Positions 20,992-27,083 of a stretch of DNA of 27,083 nucleotides are shown piece after piece. Each line of letters begins with the position of its first letter. Position 1 is the first letter of the stretch. The stretch is from DATFRX01 sp035630615. GTDB taxonomy: Bacteria; Actinomycetota; Actinomycetes; Propionibacteriales; Nocardioidaceae. Location: contig DASQKI010000081.1 in NCBI GenBank assembly GCA_035630615.1, positions 1 through 27,083 of the forward strand, written 5' to 3'. The notes under the pieces were generated by a model. That model made no database searches, was not told the origin of the DNA, and saw only the letters and a list, made by a program, of their open reading frames with translations. Made by a program: the position numbers and the translations under genes.

Positions 20992-22773
20992 CTAGCGTCC
21001 GACGGCATAGCCCTGCATGCCACGTGGATTGGCGCCGGCGCGCAGCGTACCGTCGGCGCCGCGACTCACCGCGCAGAGTCGACCGAGCGACCAGGGATCC
21101 TCGACCCGAAGCCGGTGCCCGCGCTCGCGCAATGCGGCGAGCGCTTCGTCGCCGACGCGAGACTCGATGTGCAGCGCCCCCGGATCGGCCTGGCGCGGAT
21201 AGAACGACGACGGGAAGTGCGACGTGTGCCAGGCCGGCGCGTCGATCGCCTCCTGCAGGTTGCGGCCGTGATGCACATGGCGCAGGAAGAACAGCAACGA
21301 CCACTGGTCCTGTTGGTCGCCACCCGGCGTGCCGAAGGCGAGATACGGCGCGCCGGCCCGTAGGGCCAATGACGGTGTGAGGGTCGTCCGTGGCCGCTTG
21401 CCCGGCGCGAGTGCGTTGGGATGGTCTCGGTCGAGCCAAAACATCTGCCCACGGGTGCCGAGCGCGAAGCCAAGCTCCGGAACGACCGGCGAACTCTGCA
21501 ACCAGCCACCACTCGGCGTCGCGGCGACCAGGTTGCCGAATCTGTCCGCGACGTCGAGATGACACGTGTCACCCGCGACCCGACCGCTGCGGTCGAGGGT
21601 CGGCTCGCCGACCGCTGAGCTGTCGGACTCGGCGTCGCCGACGACAGGGGCGGTCGGCAGTTGTGGAGACCGTCCATCGGGCCGGCCCGGTCGGAGTCCG
21701 CCGGCGTCGGCCATGTCGGTCACCAGCGCTCGGCGTTCGTCGGCGTACTCGGCGCTGAGCAGCGTGTCGAGCGGAACGTCGCCCCATGCCGGGTCGCCGT
21801 AGTAGGCCTCACGGTCGGCGAAGGCCAGCTTCGCGCACTCGGTGACGACGTGGACCAGCTCCGGCGACGCGACGTCCATGCCCTCGAGGTCGAACCCGTC
21901 GAGCAACGCCAATTGCTGCAGAAACACCGGCCCCTGCGACCATGGGCCCGGCTTGAGCACGGTGAAACCGCGATAGTCCAGCGACACCGGCTCCTCGACC
22001 GTTGCTCGCCAGTCCCGCAGGTCGTCATAGCCCAGCAGGCCGCGATGCGGTCGGCCCGTGACGTCCATGACGGGCGTCTCGGCGAACTCGACGATGGCCC
22101 GCGCGACGAACCCCTCATAGAAGACGCGTCGGGCCGCCTCGATCTGCCCGTCGCGGTCCGCCGACGCCTGCTCGGCCTCGGTGACGAGCCGGTCGTAGGT
22201 CCGCGCGAGAGCCGGATTGCGAAACATCGCTAGCGGAGTCGGCACGTCACCGTCGGGAAGCCACGCGTCGCGCGACGTCGGCCAATGCTCGACGAAGAGG
22301 TCGCGTACGCCCGCGATCGTGTACGCCGCGGGCCGGCCCAGCGGGAACCCGCCGCCGGCGTACTCGATCGCATAGCGCATGACGTCGCGCAGCCGCAACG
22401 TGCCGTGGTCGCGGAGCAGCAGCATCCACGCGCCGAACGCACCCGGAACACAGGCGGGCAGCAGTCCCGTCCCCGGGACGAGGTCGAGTCCGTCGTCGAC
22501 GAATGCGTCGATCGTGGCTGCCCGTGGCGACGCGCCCTGCCCGCACATGACGAAGGGTCGCTGATCCCGCTCACTCCACGCGACGATGGGTACCTCGCCG
22601 CCGGGGCCGTTCATATGGGGCTCGACGACCTGCAGCACGAGCCCGGCCGCCACCGCCGCGTCGAACGCGTTGCCACCGGCCTCGAGCGCGGCCATCCCCG
22701 ACTGCGACGCGAGCCAGTGCGTGGACGACACCATGCCATGCGAGCCGACGAGCTCGGGACGGGTCGTGAACAT
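20992..22773 (-). CDS. Gamma-glutamyltransferase family protein (YwrD-like)
   Basis: This 593-residue Ntn-hydrolase is made as one chain that cleaves itself before the catalytic Thr, here at about residue 403 in GDTCHLDVADRFGN. It carries the family motifs GSHGMVSS, GNAFDAAVAAGLVLQVVEPH, NGPGGEVP and GLLGYDDLRDW. The TPSGGW, LAPGKRPRTTLTPSL and AFGTPGGDQQDQW motifs are typical of the cytoplasmic YwrD-type branch. No signal peptide is present. It could hydrolyse gamma-glutamyl compounds such as glutathione or related peptides. The ATG at 22771-22773 is preferred, with AGGA upstream; the frame extends 16 codons further. It lies just upstream of the TauE-family gene. Confidence 0.93.
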   Translation of the reverse strand: MFTTRPELVGSHGMVSSTHWLASQSGMAALEAGGNAFDAAVAAGLVLQVVEPHMNGPGGEVPIVAWSERDQRPFVMCGQGASPRAATIDAFVDDGLDLVPGTGLLPACVPGAFGAWMLLLRDHGTLRLRDVMRYAIEYAGGGFPLGRPAAYTIAGVRDLFVEHWPTSRDAWLPDGDVPTPLAMFRNPALARTYDRLVTEAEQASADRDGQIEAARRVFYEGFVARAIVEFAETPVMDVTGRPHRGLLGYDDLRDWRATVEEPVSLDYRGFTVLKPGPWSQGPVFLQQLALLDGFDLEGMDVASPELVHVVTECAKLAFADREAYYGDPAWGDVPLDTLLSAEYADERRALVTDMADAGGLRPGRPDGRSPQLPTAPVVGDAESDSSAVGEPTLDRSGRVAGDTCHLDVADRFGNLVAATPSGGWLQSSPVVPELGFALGTRGQMFWLDRDHPNALAPGKRPRTTLTPSLALRAGAPYLAFGTPGGDQQDQWSLLFFLRHVHHGRNLQEAIDAPAWHTSHFPSSFYPRQADPGALHIESRVGDEALAALRERGHRLRVEDPWSLGRLCAVSRGADGTLRAGANPRGMQGYAVGR

Positions 22774-22837
22774 CGGATCCGATCCTAGAGCCCGCTCGCA
22801 GTCGAGAAGCGATCTGCTCAAGGGACGGTCTCACGCG

Positions 22838-22879
22838 CCGAGCGCCGGCTCCGCAAGAGATTGCGGAGCCGGCGCTCGG
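22838..22879. terminator. Perfect 19-bp hairpin
   Basis: The 19-base arms 22838-22856 and 22861-22879 are perfectly complementary, with a GAGA loop between. The arm sequence is CCGAGCGCCGGCTCCGCAA. It lies 24 bases downstream of the stop of the minus-strand 71-aa gene and so is probably its terminator, insulating the gamma-glutamyltransferase gene. It lacks a U-tract. Confidence 0.8.
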
Positions 22880-22903
22880 TGGTGTCGTGGTCGTGGCGTC
22901 GCG

Positions 22904-23119
22904 TCAGCTGGCGAACCGGACCGGACGCGGGCTGGGAGCGGGTCGCGCCGACGGCAGATCGTTGTGGCCGGTCCAGGGGCGAGCCAGGTCGACCACGCGG
23001 GACACGAACGACGTCCGCTGCCGGGTGGCCTCGACCGGGAACACCGGCGCATCGGGGCGCGCGGAGTGGGCCTGCTCGCGAGTCAGTCGGGTGGCGATCT
23101 CAGCGGCGATGGGGAGCAT
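22904..23119 (-). CDS. Small hypothetical protein divergent from CGNR gene
   Basis: This 71-residue protein has the sequence MLPIAAEIATRLTREQAHSA RPDAP..., with an amphipathic N-terminal helix and a basic, Pro-rich C-terminus (ARPAPSPRPVRFAS). It contains no cysteine. AAGGAG lies about 8 bases before the ATG, and a consensus TTGACA promoter and a strong hairpin terminator frame it, so it is a real gene. I recognise no family. It is divergent from the CGNR regulator and shares promoter sequence with it, so the two are likely co-regulated. Confidence 0.75.
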   Translation of the reverse strand: MLPIAAEIATRLTREQAHSARPDAPVFPVEATRQRTSFVSRVVDLARPWTGHNDLPSARPAPSPRPVRFAS

Positions 23120-23161
23120 CTGGCGTCTCCTTCTCAGCGATTCCTTGCGGCGTACGACACT

Positions 23162-23191
23162 AGTTAATCAAGTAGTCGGTGTCTTTGTCAA
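23162..23191 (-). promoter_or_regulatory. Promoter of 71-aa gene
   Basis: On the minus strand the -35 is TTGACA (consensus, 23186-23191), the spacer is 18 bases, and the -10 is TTAACT (23162-23167). An inverted repeat with GACAC (23156-23160) and GTGTC (23179-23183) ends spans the -10 and spacer. The -35 overlaps that of the opposite promoter. Confidence 0.65.
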
Positions 23192-23213
23192 CACCTGCTA
23201 ACCTGTTTATAGG
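23185..23213 (+). promoter_or_regulatory. CGNR gene promoter
   Basis: The -35 TTGTCA (23185-23190), a 17-base spacer and the -10 TATAGG (23208-23213) are followed by GGAGG and the ATG at 23234. Its -35 occupies almost the same bases as the -35 of the opposing promoter. Confidence 0.6.
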
Positions 23214-23233
23214 CGTCGGACCGAGGAGGTGGG

Positions 23234-23803
23234 ATGAGCATCGAGGCATCCGGTGACGCGCAGCTGATCCAGGACTTCGCGAACACCCGCGACCGTCGAT
23301 CGTTTGTGCCGCGCGGCCACCCGTCACGCGACGGCACCAAGGACGATCTGGTCGCGCCAAACGCACTGGAAGGCTGGCTGGCCGAACACGACCTGCTCCT
23401 CGAGGGCACCGATCTGTCCGAGCGCGATCATGCGCGCGTCCTGCGGCTCCGGACCGCGTTGCGCACGGCGCTCGACGGCAACCGGCCGGCCGCCGACGAC
23501 CCGCGGGCTGATCCGTTCGCGGTGTCCCTAAGGGTCGAGCTCGATCCCCACCAGGGCCCCCGCCTAGCCCCGTCCCAGACCGGCGTGGACTACGCCATCG
23601 GGCAGCTGTGCGCCGCGGCCTTTCGCATCGCGCTCACCGGAGAGTGGAAGCGATTGCGGGCCTGCGCGGCCGACGACTGTCAGTGGATCTTCTACGACCA
23701 GTCACGACCCGGTCGCGGTCGCTACTGCTCGCCGTACTCGTGCGGCAACCGCGTCAAGACACGCGCCTACCGGCAGCGCAAGACGCAGAGCCACTCCGCC
23801 TGA
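23234..23803 (+). CDS. CGNR zinc-finger (ABATE) transcriptional regulator
   Basis: This 189-residue protein of the ABATE/CGNR family is thought to be a stress-related transcription regulator of actinobacteria. The N-terminal ABATE part spans about residues 8-135 (LIQDFANTRDRR, NALEGWLAEHDL). The C-terminal zinc finger has C144, C149, C165 and C170, with the signature CGNR at 170-173 and basic KTRAYRQRK after it. The ATG at 23234 has GGAGG five bases upstream. It is divergent from a 71-aa gene through overlapping promoters. The ligand or signal is unknown. Confidence 0.95.
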   Translation: MSIEASGDAQLIQDFANTRDRRSFVPRGHPSRDGTKDDLVAPNALEGWLAEHDLLLEGTDLSERDHARVLRLRTALRTALDGNRPAADDPRADPFAVSLRVELDPHQGPRLAPSQTGVDYAIGQLCAAAFRIALTGEWKRLRACAADDCQWIFYDQSRPGRGRYCSPYSCGNRVKTRAYRQRKTQSHSA

Positions 23804-23905
23804 GCAGCGGCACGGTCCAGACGCGCGTCCGACCAGCGAGACTAACGGTCTCGACTTGCCGTCTGGGGCACCGGCCACCTCGTCGAGAGCGCATACTTGA
23901 ACCAA

Positions 23906-24127
23906 ATGACAAAACGACTCCCCGCCAAGCGGCGACATCTTGCGAGTAGTCCCTTCCAACCGCGGTCCGAGCCGGTCATCGAGCAGTTCGCCCTTGACGA
24001 CCGGATCTCGCACGACACCTATGGCGTCGGTCGCGTCATCGGTCAGGAGGCAGATGCGGTGACCGTCGACTTCGGAACCCAAACGGTCCGCATCGCCAGC
24101 CCGTTCTACAAGATGGAAAAGTTGTAG
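23906..24127 (+). CDS. Small CarD/KOW-like protein
   Basis: This 73-residue protein has a basic N-terminus (MTKRLPAKRRHLASSPF) followed by a beta-barrel-like domain: FALDDRISHDTYGVGRVIG, DAVTVDFG and VRIASPFYKMEKL. This HxxYGxGRVxG pattern resembles the RNA polymerase-interacting barrel of CarD/TRCF proteins, and also plain KOW/SH3-like domains. Conserved small proteins with this layout occur in actinobacteria. Any RNA polymerase contact is inference. A CATACT -10-like box lies eight bases before the ATG, so it may be leaderless. It is convergent with the SNF2 gene (6-base gap). Confidence 0.8.
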   Translation: MTKRLPAKRRHLASSPFQPRSEPVIEQFALDDRISHDTYGVGRVIGQEADAVTVDFGTQTVRIASPFYKMEKL

Positions 24128-24133
24128 CCGTCG

Positions 24134-26284
24134 TCAGCTCTGCCGGTCGGCTAGCGCCTCGGTCAGCAGTTCGACCAGTGCCTCGAGTTGGACGTCGGCA
24201 GAGGTGACATCCTCGCCGGAGCCGTCGAGCGCGCGCCCGGCAAGTCCCGCTTTGGCATCGATGAGCTCGACGATCTTGGCGTCGATCGTCTGAGCGGCGA
24301 TGATCCGCCAGGCCGTGACGGCTTCGGCTTGCCCGATCCGGTGGACCCGGTCGATCGCCTGGGTCTGCTCGGCGTTGGTCCAGGAGAGCTCGGCGAGTAC
24401 GACGTTGCTCGCGACCTGCAGGTTGATGCCGACGCCGGCGGCCGTGAGAGAGCAGACCACGATCGTCACATCCGGGTCGTTGACGAACGCGTCGATGTTG
24501 CGCTGGCGTACGCGGGGAGTCTGATCACCGCGAACCGAGGCGAACTGGATGCCCCGCGACTCAAACAGCTCCGATGCCGCGTCCATCACGTCGATGTGCT
24601 TGGCGAAGAAGACCACTTTGCCCGCGCTACGGGCCAGCTGGGCGGCGTAGTCGGCCGCCAGGGCAGCCTTGGCCCGACCGATCCGACGGACCACGGCGAA
24701 CACGTTGTCGCTCGATTTCGACTGGGCCGCTTCCTTGAGCTCCGCGCGCACGACCCGTAGAACGAGCTCCTGGTCGATGCCCTCGACGGTCTTGTTGGAC
24801 CGTTCCGCGCGCGCGGCTACGGCGGCGTCGTACCGCTGCACCAGGCGAAGCGCGAGATCACGCTCTGCGTTGCGGATGGAGCGAGTCGTGGCGGCGTCGA
24901 GCTCGACGGGCAGGTCGGCGATCCGGCGGGCCGGGATGTCGCTGGCGACGTCGACCTTGCGCCGCCGGACGATGCCGAGATCGATGACGGCCTGGCGTGC
25001 CGCGGGCTGGAAGCCGCGATCGACCGGCGTCAGGCCGGTCTCCTCGAGCGCCGACATGAGCGGCGGACGGGGTTTCTTCTCCTCGATCCAGCCGAGGAAC
25101 TGCCAGATCGCGCGGAAGTCGTCGATGTCGTTGATCAACGGCGTACCGGTCAGCGCCATCATCAGCGGCCGGGCGACTCGCTGTCGGACCCGGTCGGCGA
25201 TCTCGAGAACGTGCTGGGAACGTAGGGACTTCTTGTTCTTGATGAAGTGCGCCTCGTCGACGACCATGCCGCGGAAGCCGAAGTCGCCGATCCACCCCAC
25301 GTGGCGGTCGAGCACCTCGTAGTTGACCACGACGATGTCGGCGAAGCCGTCCATCGTGTCGCCGTTGCCGTGGATCACGGTGGCCGACCTGGTGGGGGTC
25401 CAGAGCGTGGCCTCGCGGGCCCAGTTGGTCTTGACGACGTTCGGCACGACCACGAGCAGGGGGTAGGCGTTCGCCGCCTCCGCCGCGAGCAGTGCCTGGG
25501 CCGTCTTGCCCAGGCCCGGTTCGTCGGCGAGCAGGAAGGTCCGGTGACCGGCCGCGGCCGCGGCGACCAGCTGGCCCTGGTGGGGCATCAGGGTGCGACC
25601 GCCCGGCACCTGCAGCGACGACGGCGCGGGTAGCGCCATGCAGGGCGAGGCTCCCCCGCCGGCCCGTTCGAACGAGTTGAACAGCGGCCCGAGCAGCTCC
25701 CAGGTGGCCAGACGGCGCGACGGGGCCGCGCTCGGCCGGGCCGCCGAGAAGTCCGGGGCGAGGAAGGGGTTGGCCAGCTGACGCGAGACAACCGTCTGCG
25801 GCACCACCCGCTTCTCGGGAGCGGCAGGAGCGGCGGCGGGGGCGGCGGGCAGCTCCGGGGGCGCGACCTCGACAGTGCCCGGGTCCAACCCGGCGTCCTG
25901 CAGCAGGTTCCGCATGAGTGCCCGGGCGGAGTCGGACAGGACGGCGTCCTCGGCGAGCAGCGCGAGCAGCGACGTGTCGCGGGTGGCGGTCTGCGCGAGG
26001 ATCAGCGCGATCCCGTCGAGGCGCTTGAGCATCGACGACCGCCGGGCGTCGCTGCTGATCTCGGCCCGGACCCGGGCCCGCTCCTGGCGCGCCAGAACCG
26101 CCACGACCTGGAACTTCGTCCGGTCCGAGGACAGCACGCGCCCGCGCTGGGCGGCGGCCTCGACCTCGCTCGCGGTGCGGGCGAGCACCGGGATGATGCC
26201 GTCGTCGTCCCGGTTCCGGGCACGGCCCTGCGGCGGACGAGCGGTGCGGTGAGCGCGCCGTAGGCGCTGGTCACCTCGAGCCAC
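24134..26284 (-). CDS. SNF2-family DNA-dependent ATPase/helicase
   Basis: This 716-residue superfamily 2 protein has motif I DEPGLGKTAQ (254-263), Ia VVVPNVVKTNW, motif II DEAH (343-346), motif III TGTP (379-382) and motif VI IDRVHRIGQ (about 644-652). The helicase N-domain starts near residue 230. The first 225 residues are a family-specific helical/Ala-Pro-rich extension without recognised catalytic motifs. The layout resembles SMARCAL1/ZRANB3- and HepA-like proteins, which remodel forked or chromatin-like DNA. The GTG start at 26282-26284 is supported by GGAG about seven bases upstream. No partner toxin or restriction gene is adjacent, so I do not call it a defence gene. Confidence 0.93.
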   Translation of the reverse strand: MARGDQRLRRAHRTARPPQGRARNRDDDGIIPVLARTASEVEAAAQRGRVLSSDRTKFQVVAVLARQERARVRAEISSDARRSSMLKRLDGIALILAQTATRDTSLLALLAEDAVLSDSARALMRNLLQDAGLDPGTVEVAPPELPAAPAAAPAAPEKRVVPQTVVSRQLANPFLAPDFSAARPSAAPSRRLATWELLGPLFNSFERAGGGASPCMALPAPSSLQVPGGRTLMPHQGQLVAAAAAGHRTFLLADEPGLGKTAQALLAAEAANAYPLLVVVPNVVKTNWAREATLWTPTRSATVIHGNGDTMDGFADIVVVNYEVLDRHVGWIGDFGFRGMVVDEAHFIKNKKSLRSQHVLEIADRVRQRVARPLMMALTGTPLINDIDDFRAIWQFLGWIEEKKPRPPLMSALEETGLTPVDRGFQPAARQAVIDLGIVRRRKVDVASDIPARRIADLPVELDAATTRSIRNAERDLALRLVQRYDAAVAARAERSNKTVEGIDQELVLRVVRAELKEAAQSKSSDNVFAVVRRIGRAKAALAADYAAQLARSAGKVVFFAKHIDVMDAASELFESRGIQFASVRGDQTPRVRQRNIDAFVNDPDVTIVVCSLTAAGVGINLQVASNVVLAELSWTNAEQTQAIDRVHRIGQAEAVTAWRIIAAQTIDAKIVELIDAKAGLAGRALDGSGEDVTSADVQLEALVELLTEALADRQS

Positions 26285-26354
26285 GAACTACTCCTGCCTC
26301 ACACGGTCGAAGGCCCGTCGCCATCGGCGATCGGGGCCCTCACGTGGTGATTGG

Positions 26355-26430
26355 TCGTCGCGGGCGCAGGATCCGAACCTGCGACCTCCGAGGGATGAGC
26401 CGGACGGAGGCTCCGACCCGACCATCATAG
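26355..26430 (-). other. tRNA-like 3' half/hairpins upstream of SNF2 gene
   Basis: The minus strand shows a T-arm-like hairpin CGCAGG-TTCGGAT-CCTGCG followed by CCCGCGA, and before it a hairpin CCTCCG...CGGAGG with CTCATCC in its loop. No matching 5' acceptor or D-arm is found within tRNA length, so it is not a functional tRNA. It could be a tRNA-derived att fragment or leader RNA. Confidence 0.35.
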
Positions 26431-26510
26431 TCGACGCCCCCCACGTTCCCGCAGGCCAAGATCCGACCTCGATCTGCACTCGTGAACGGGTCGTGAGTCG
26501 GGTCGTGCCC

Positions 26511-27083
26511 CTACTGATGTTCCGCTCGTGCGGCCTGCCGGTCGAGGCCGTGCTCGGACAACGCCGCACGCAGCGTCTTCAGGGCGATCGGACCGACGCC
26601 GTGCATCGCTGCGAGCTCCTGCTCCGGGACCCCGGCCACCGCCTCGAGCGTCGTCAGTCCCGCGGCGGTGAGCGCCCGCGTGGCCGGAGCGCCGATCTTC
26701 GGCAGCCGCGTGCCGGTCGGCGGAGCGGGTCGTCGACGCGCCGGCGCGCCGCCGTCGACGACCGCTTCGCCCCGGGGTGAGAGCCGGTAGCCGATGTCGA
26801 GCGACTCGGTCAAGCCCAGCTCCTTGAGCTTGCGGACGTCGCGCTTGAACGACGGCGTGTCGCGGCCGAGCTCGGCCGCCAGATCCGGCGCACGGACCTC
26901 GGGCGAGCGGTCGATGATCGCCAGCGTCTGCCTGGTCCACGGTCCGATGGACGACGCGGCATCGAGCCGATCCAGCCGAGCGCGGATCTCGGCGAGCTCG
27001 GCGTCGGTGGGCGGGCGCTGCCGCAACGCGATCCGCGGGTCCTCGCCGCCCCAGCGCAGGCCCACGCGGAACACCGGCCGGTC
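26511..27083 (-). CDS. Winged-helix/HhH DNA-binding protein, N-terminus cut
   Basis: This is a partial protein: 187 residues from a GTG at 27072-27074, but the frame stays open to the window end and continues (DRPVFRVGLRWGG), so its true start is probably outside. Residues 45-105 look like a winged helix (WTRQTLAIIDRSPEVRAPDL, LGRDTPSFKRDVRKLKELGL, GYRLSPRGEAV). Residues 123-176 are a helix-hairpin-helix region like the RNA polymerase alpha C-terminal domain (LPKIGAPATRALTAAGLTTL, MHGVGPIALKTLRAAL). It probably binds DNA. A role cannot be named. Confidence 0.8.
   Translation of the reverse strand, partial: DRPVFRVGLRWGGEDPRIALRQRPPTDAELAEIRARLDRLDAASSIGPWTRQTLAIIDRSPEVRAPDLAAELGRDTPSFKRDVRKLKELGLTESLDIGYRLSPRGEAVVDGGAPARRRPAPPTGTRLPKIGAPATRALTAAGLTTLEAVAGVPEQELAAMHGVGPIALKTLRAALSEHGLDRQAARAEHQ

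Noticed and set aside
24134..26284. SNF2 gene as part of a defence system such as DISARM
   Set aside because: No methylase, nuclease, DUF1998 or other partner lies beside it.

Overview
The window is chromosomal DNA from a high-GC actinobacterium. The supporting evidence is GC-rich coding with many GTG starts, the order SRP RNA / dnaX / ybaB / recR / DUF5063, a CGNR zinc-finger protein, a VapB-like/LytR_C gene pair, and several genes that look leaderless. The gene set fits the Propionibacteriales/Nocardioides neighbourhood, but I cannot name a species from sequence alone.

Left part (1-5723): a minus-strand DNA-repair/replication block of dnaX, ybaB/ebfC, recR and a DUF5063 gene, preceded by the small SRP RNA. 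A tetR plus alpha/beta-hydrolase pair sits between dnaX and ybaB, ending in a long palindrome. Three tandem 32-33 bp repeats lie at the extreme left edge.

Island (5636-8260, possibly to about 9655): a complete plus-strand tRNA-Ser(GGA) is followed exactly 2,520 bp later by a second copy of its 3' half. The direct repeat is 62 bp perfect, or 75 bp with one mismatch. Just inside the tRNA lies the C-terminal stub of a tyrosine integrase. This is therefore a decayed integrative element carrying small unknown genes (a 124-aa protein, a membrane protein, an NTF2-like protein and a small secreted protein). Beyond the second repeat come another secreted protein, a broken AAA/kinase gene, a 51-aa DUF6131 membrane peptide, and two further scrambled tRNA-Ser-like fragments that may mark an older integration.

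Middle (9674-15562): two convergent DHA2-type drug exporters separated by a long hairpin. The second is divergent from an HxlR/SCP2-type regulator with a shared control region. A small HTH-like protein and a PhoD-type phosphodiesterase/phosphatase follow.

Right part (15569-27083): a Fur regulator divergent from a ferritin-like di-iron protein; a conserved ParB-fold-like gene overlapping a LytR_C gene; a CPA-type K+/H+ antiporter; a lipoprotein; a TauE/SafE exporter; a YwrD-like gamma-glutamyltransferase; a 71-aa protein divergent from a CGNR regulator with overlapping -35 boxes; a small CarD-like protein; a SNF2 helicase; and a partial winged-helix/HhH protein cut by the window end. No complete new defence or mobile system is evident. 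The most interesting features are the tRNA-Ser island remains, the palindromic repeats, and the recurrent leaderless promoter architecture.
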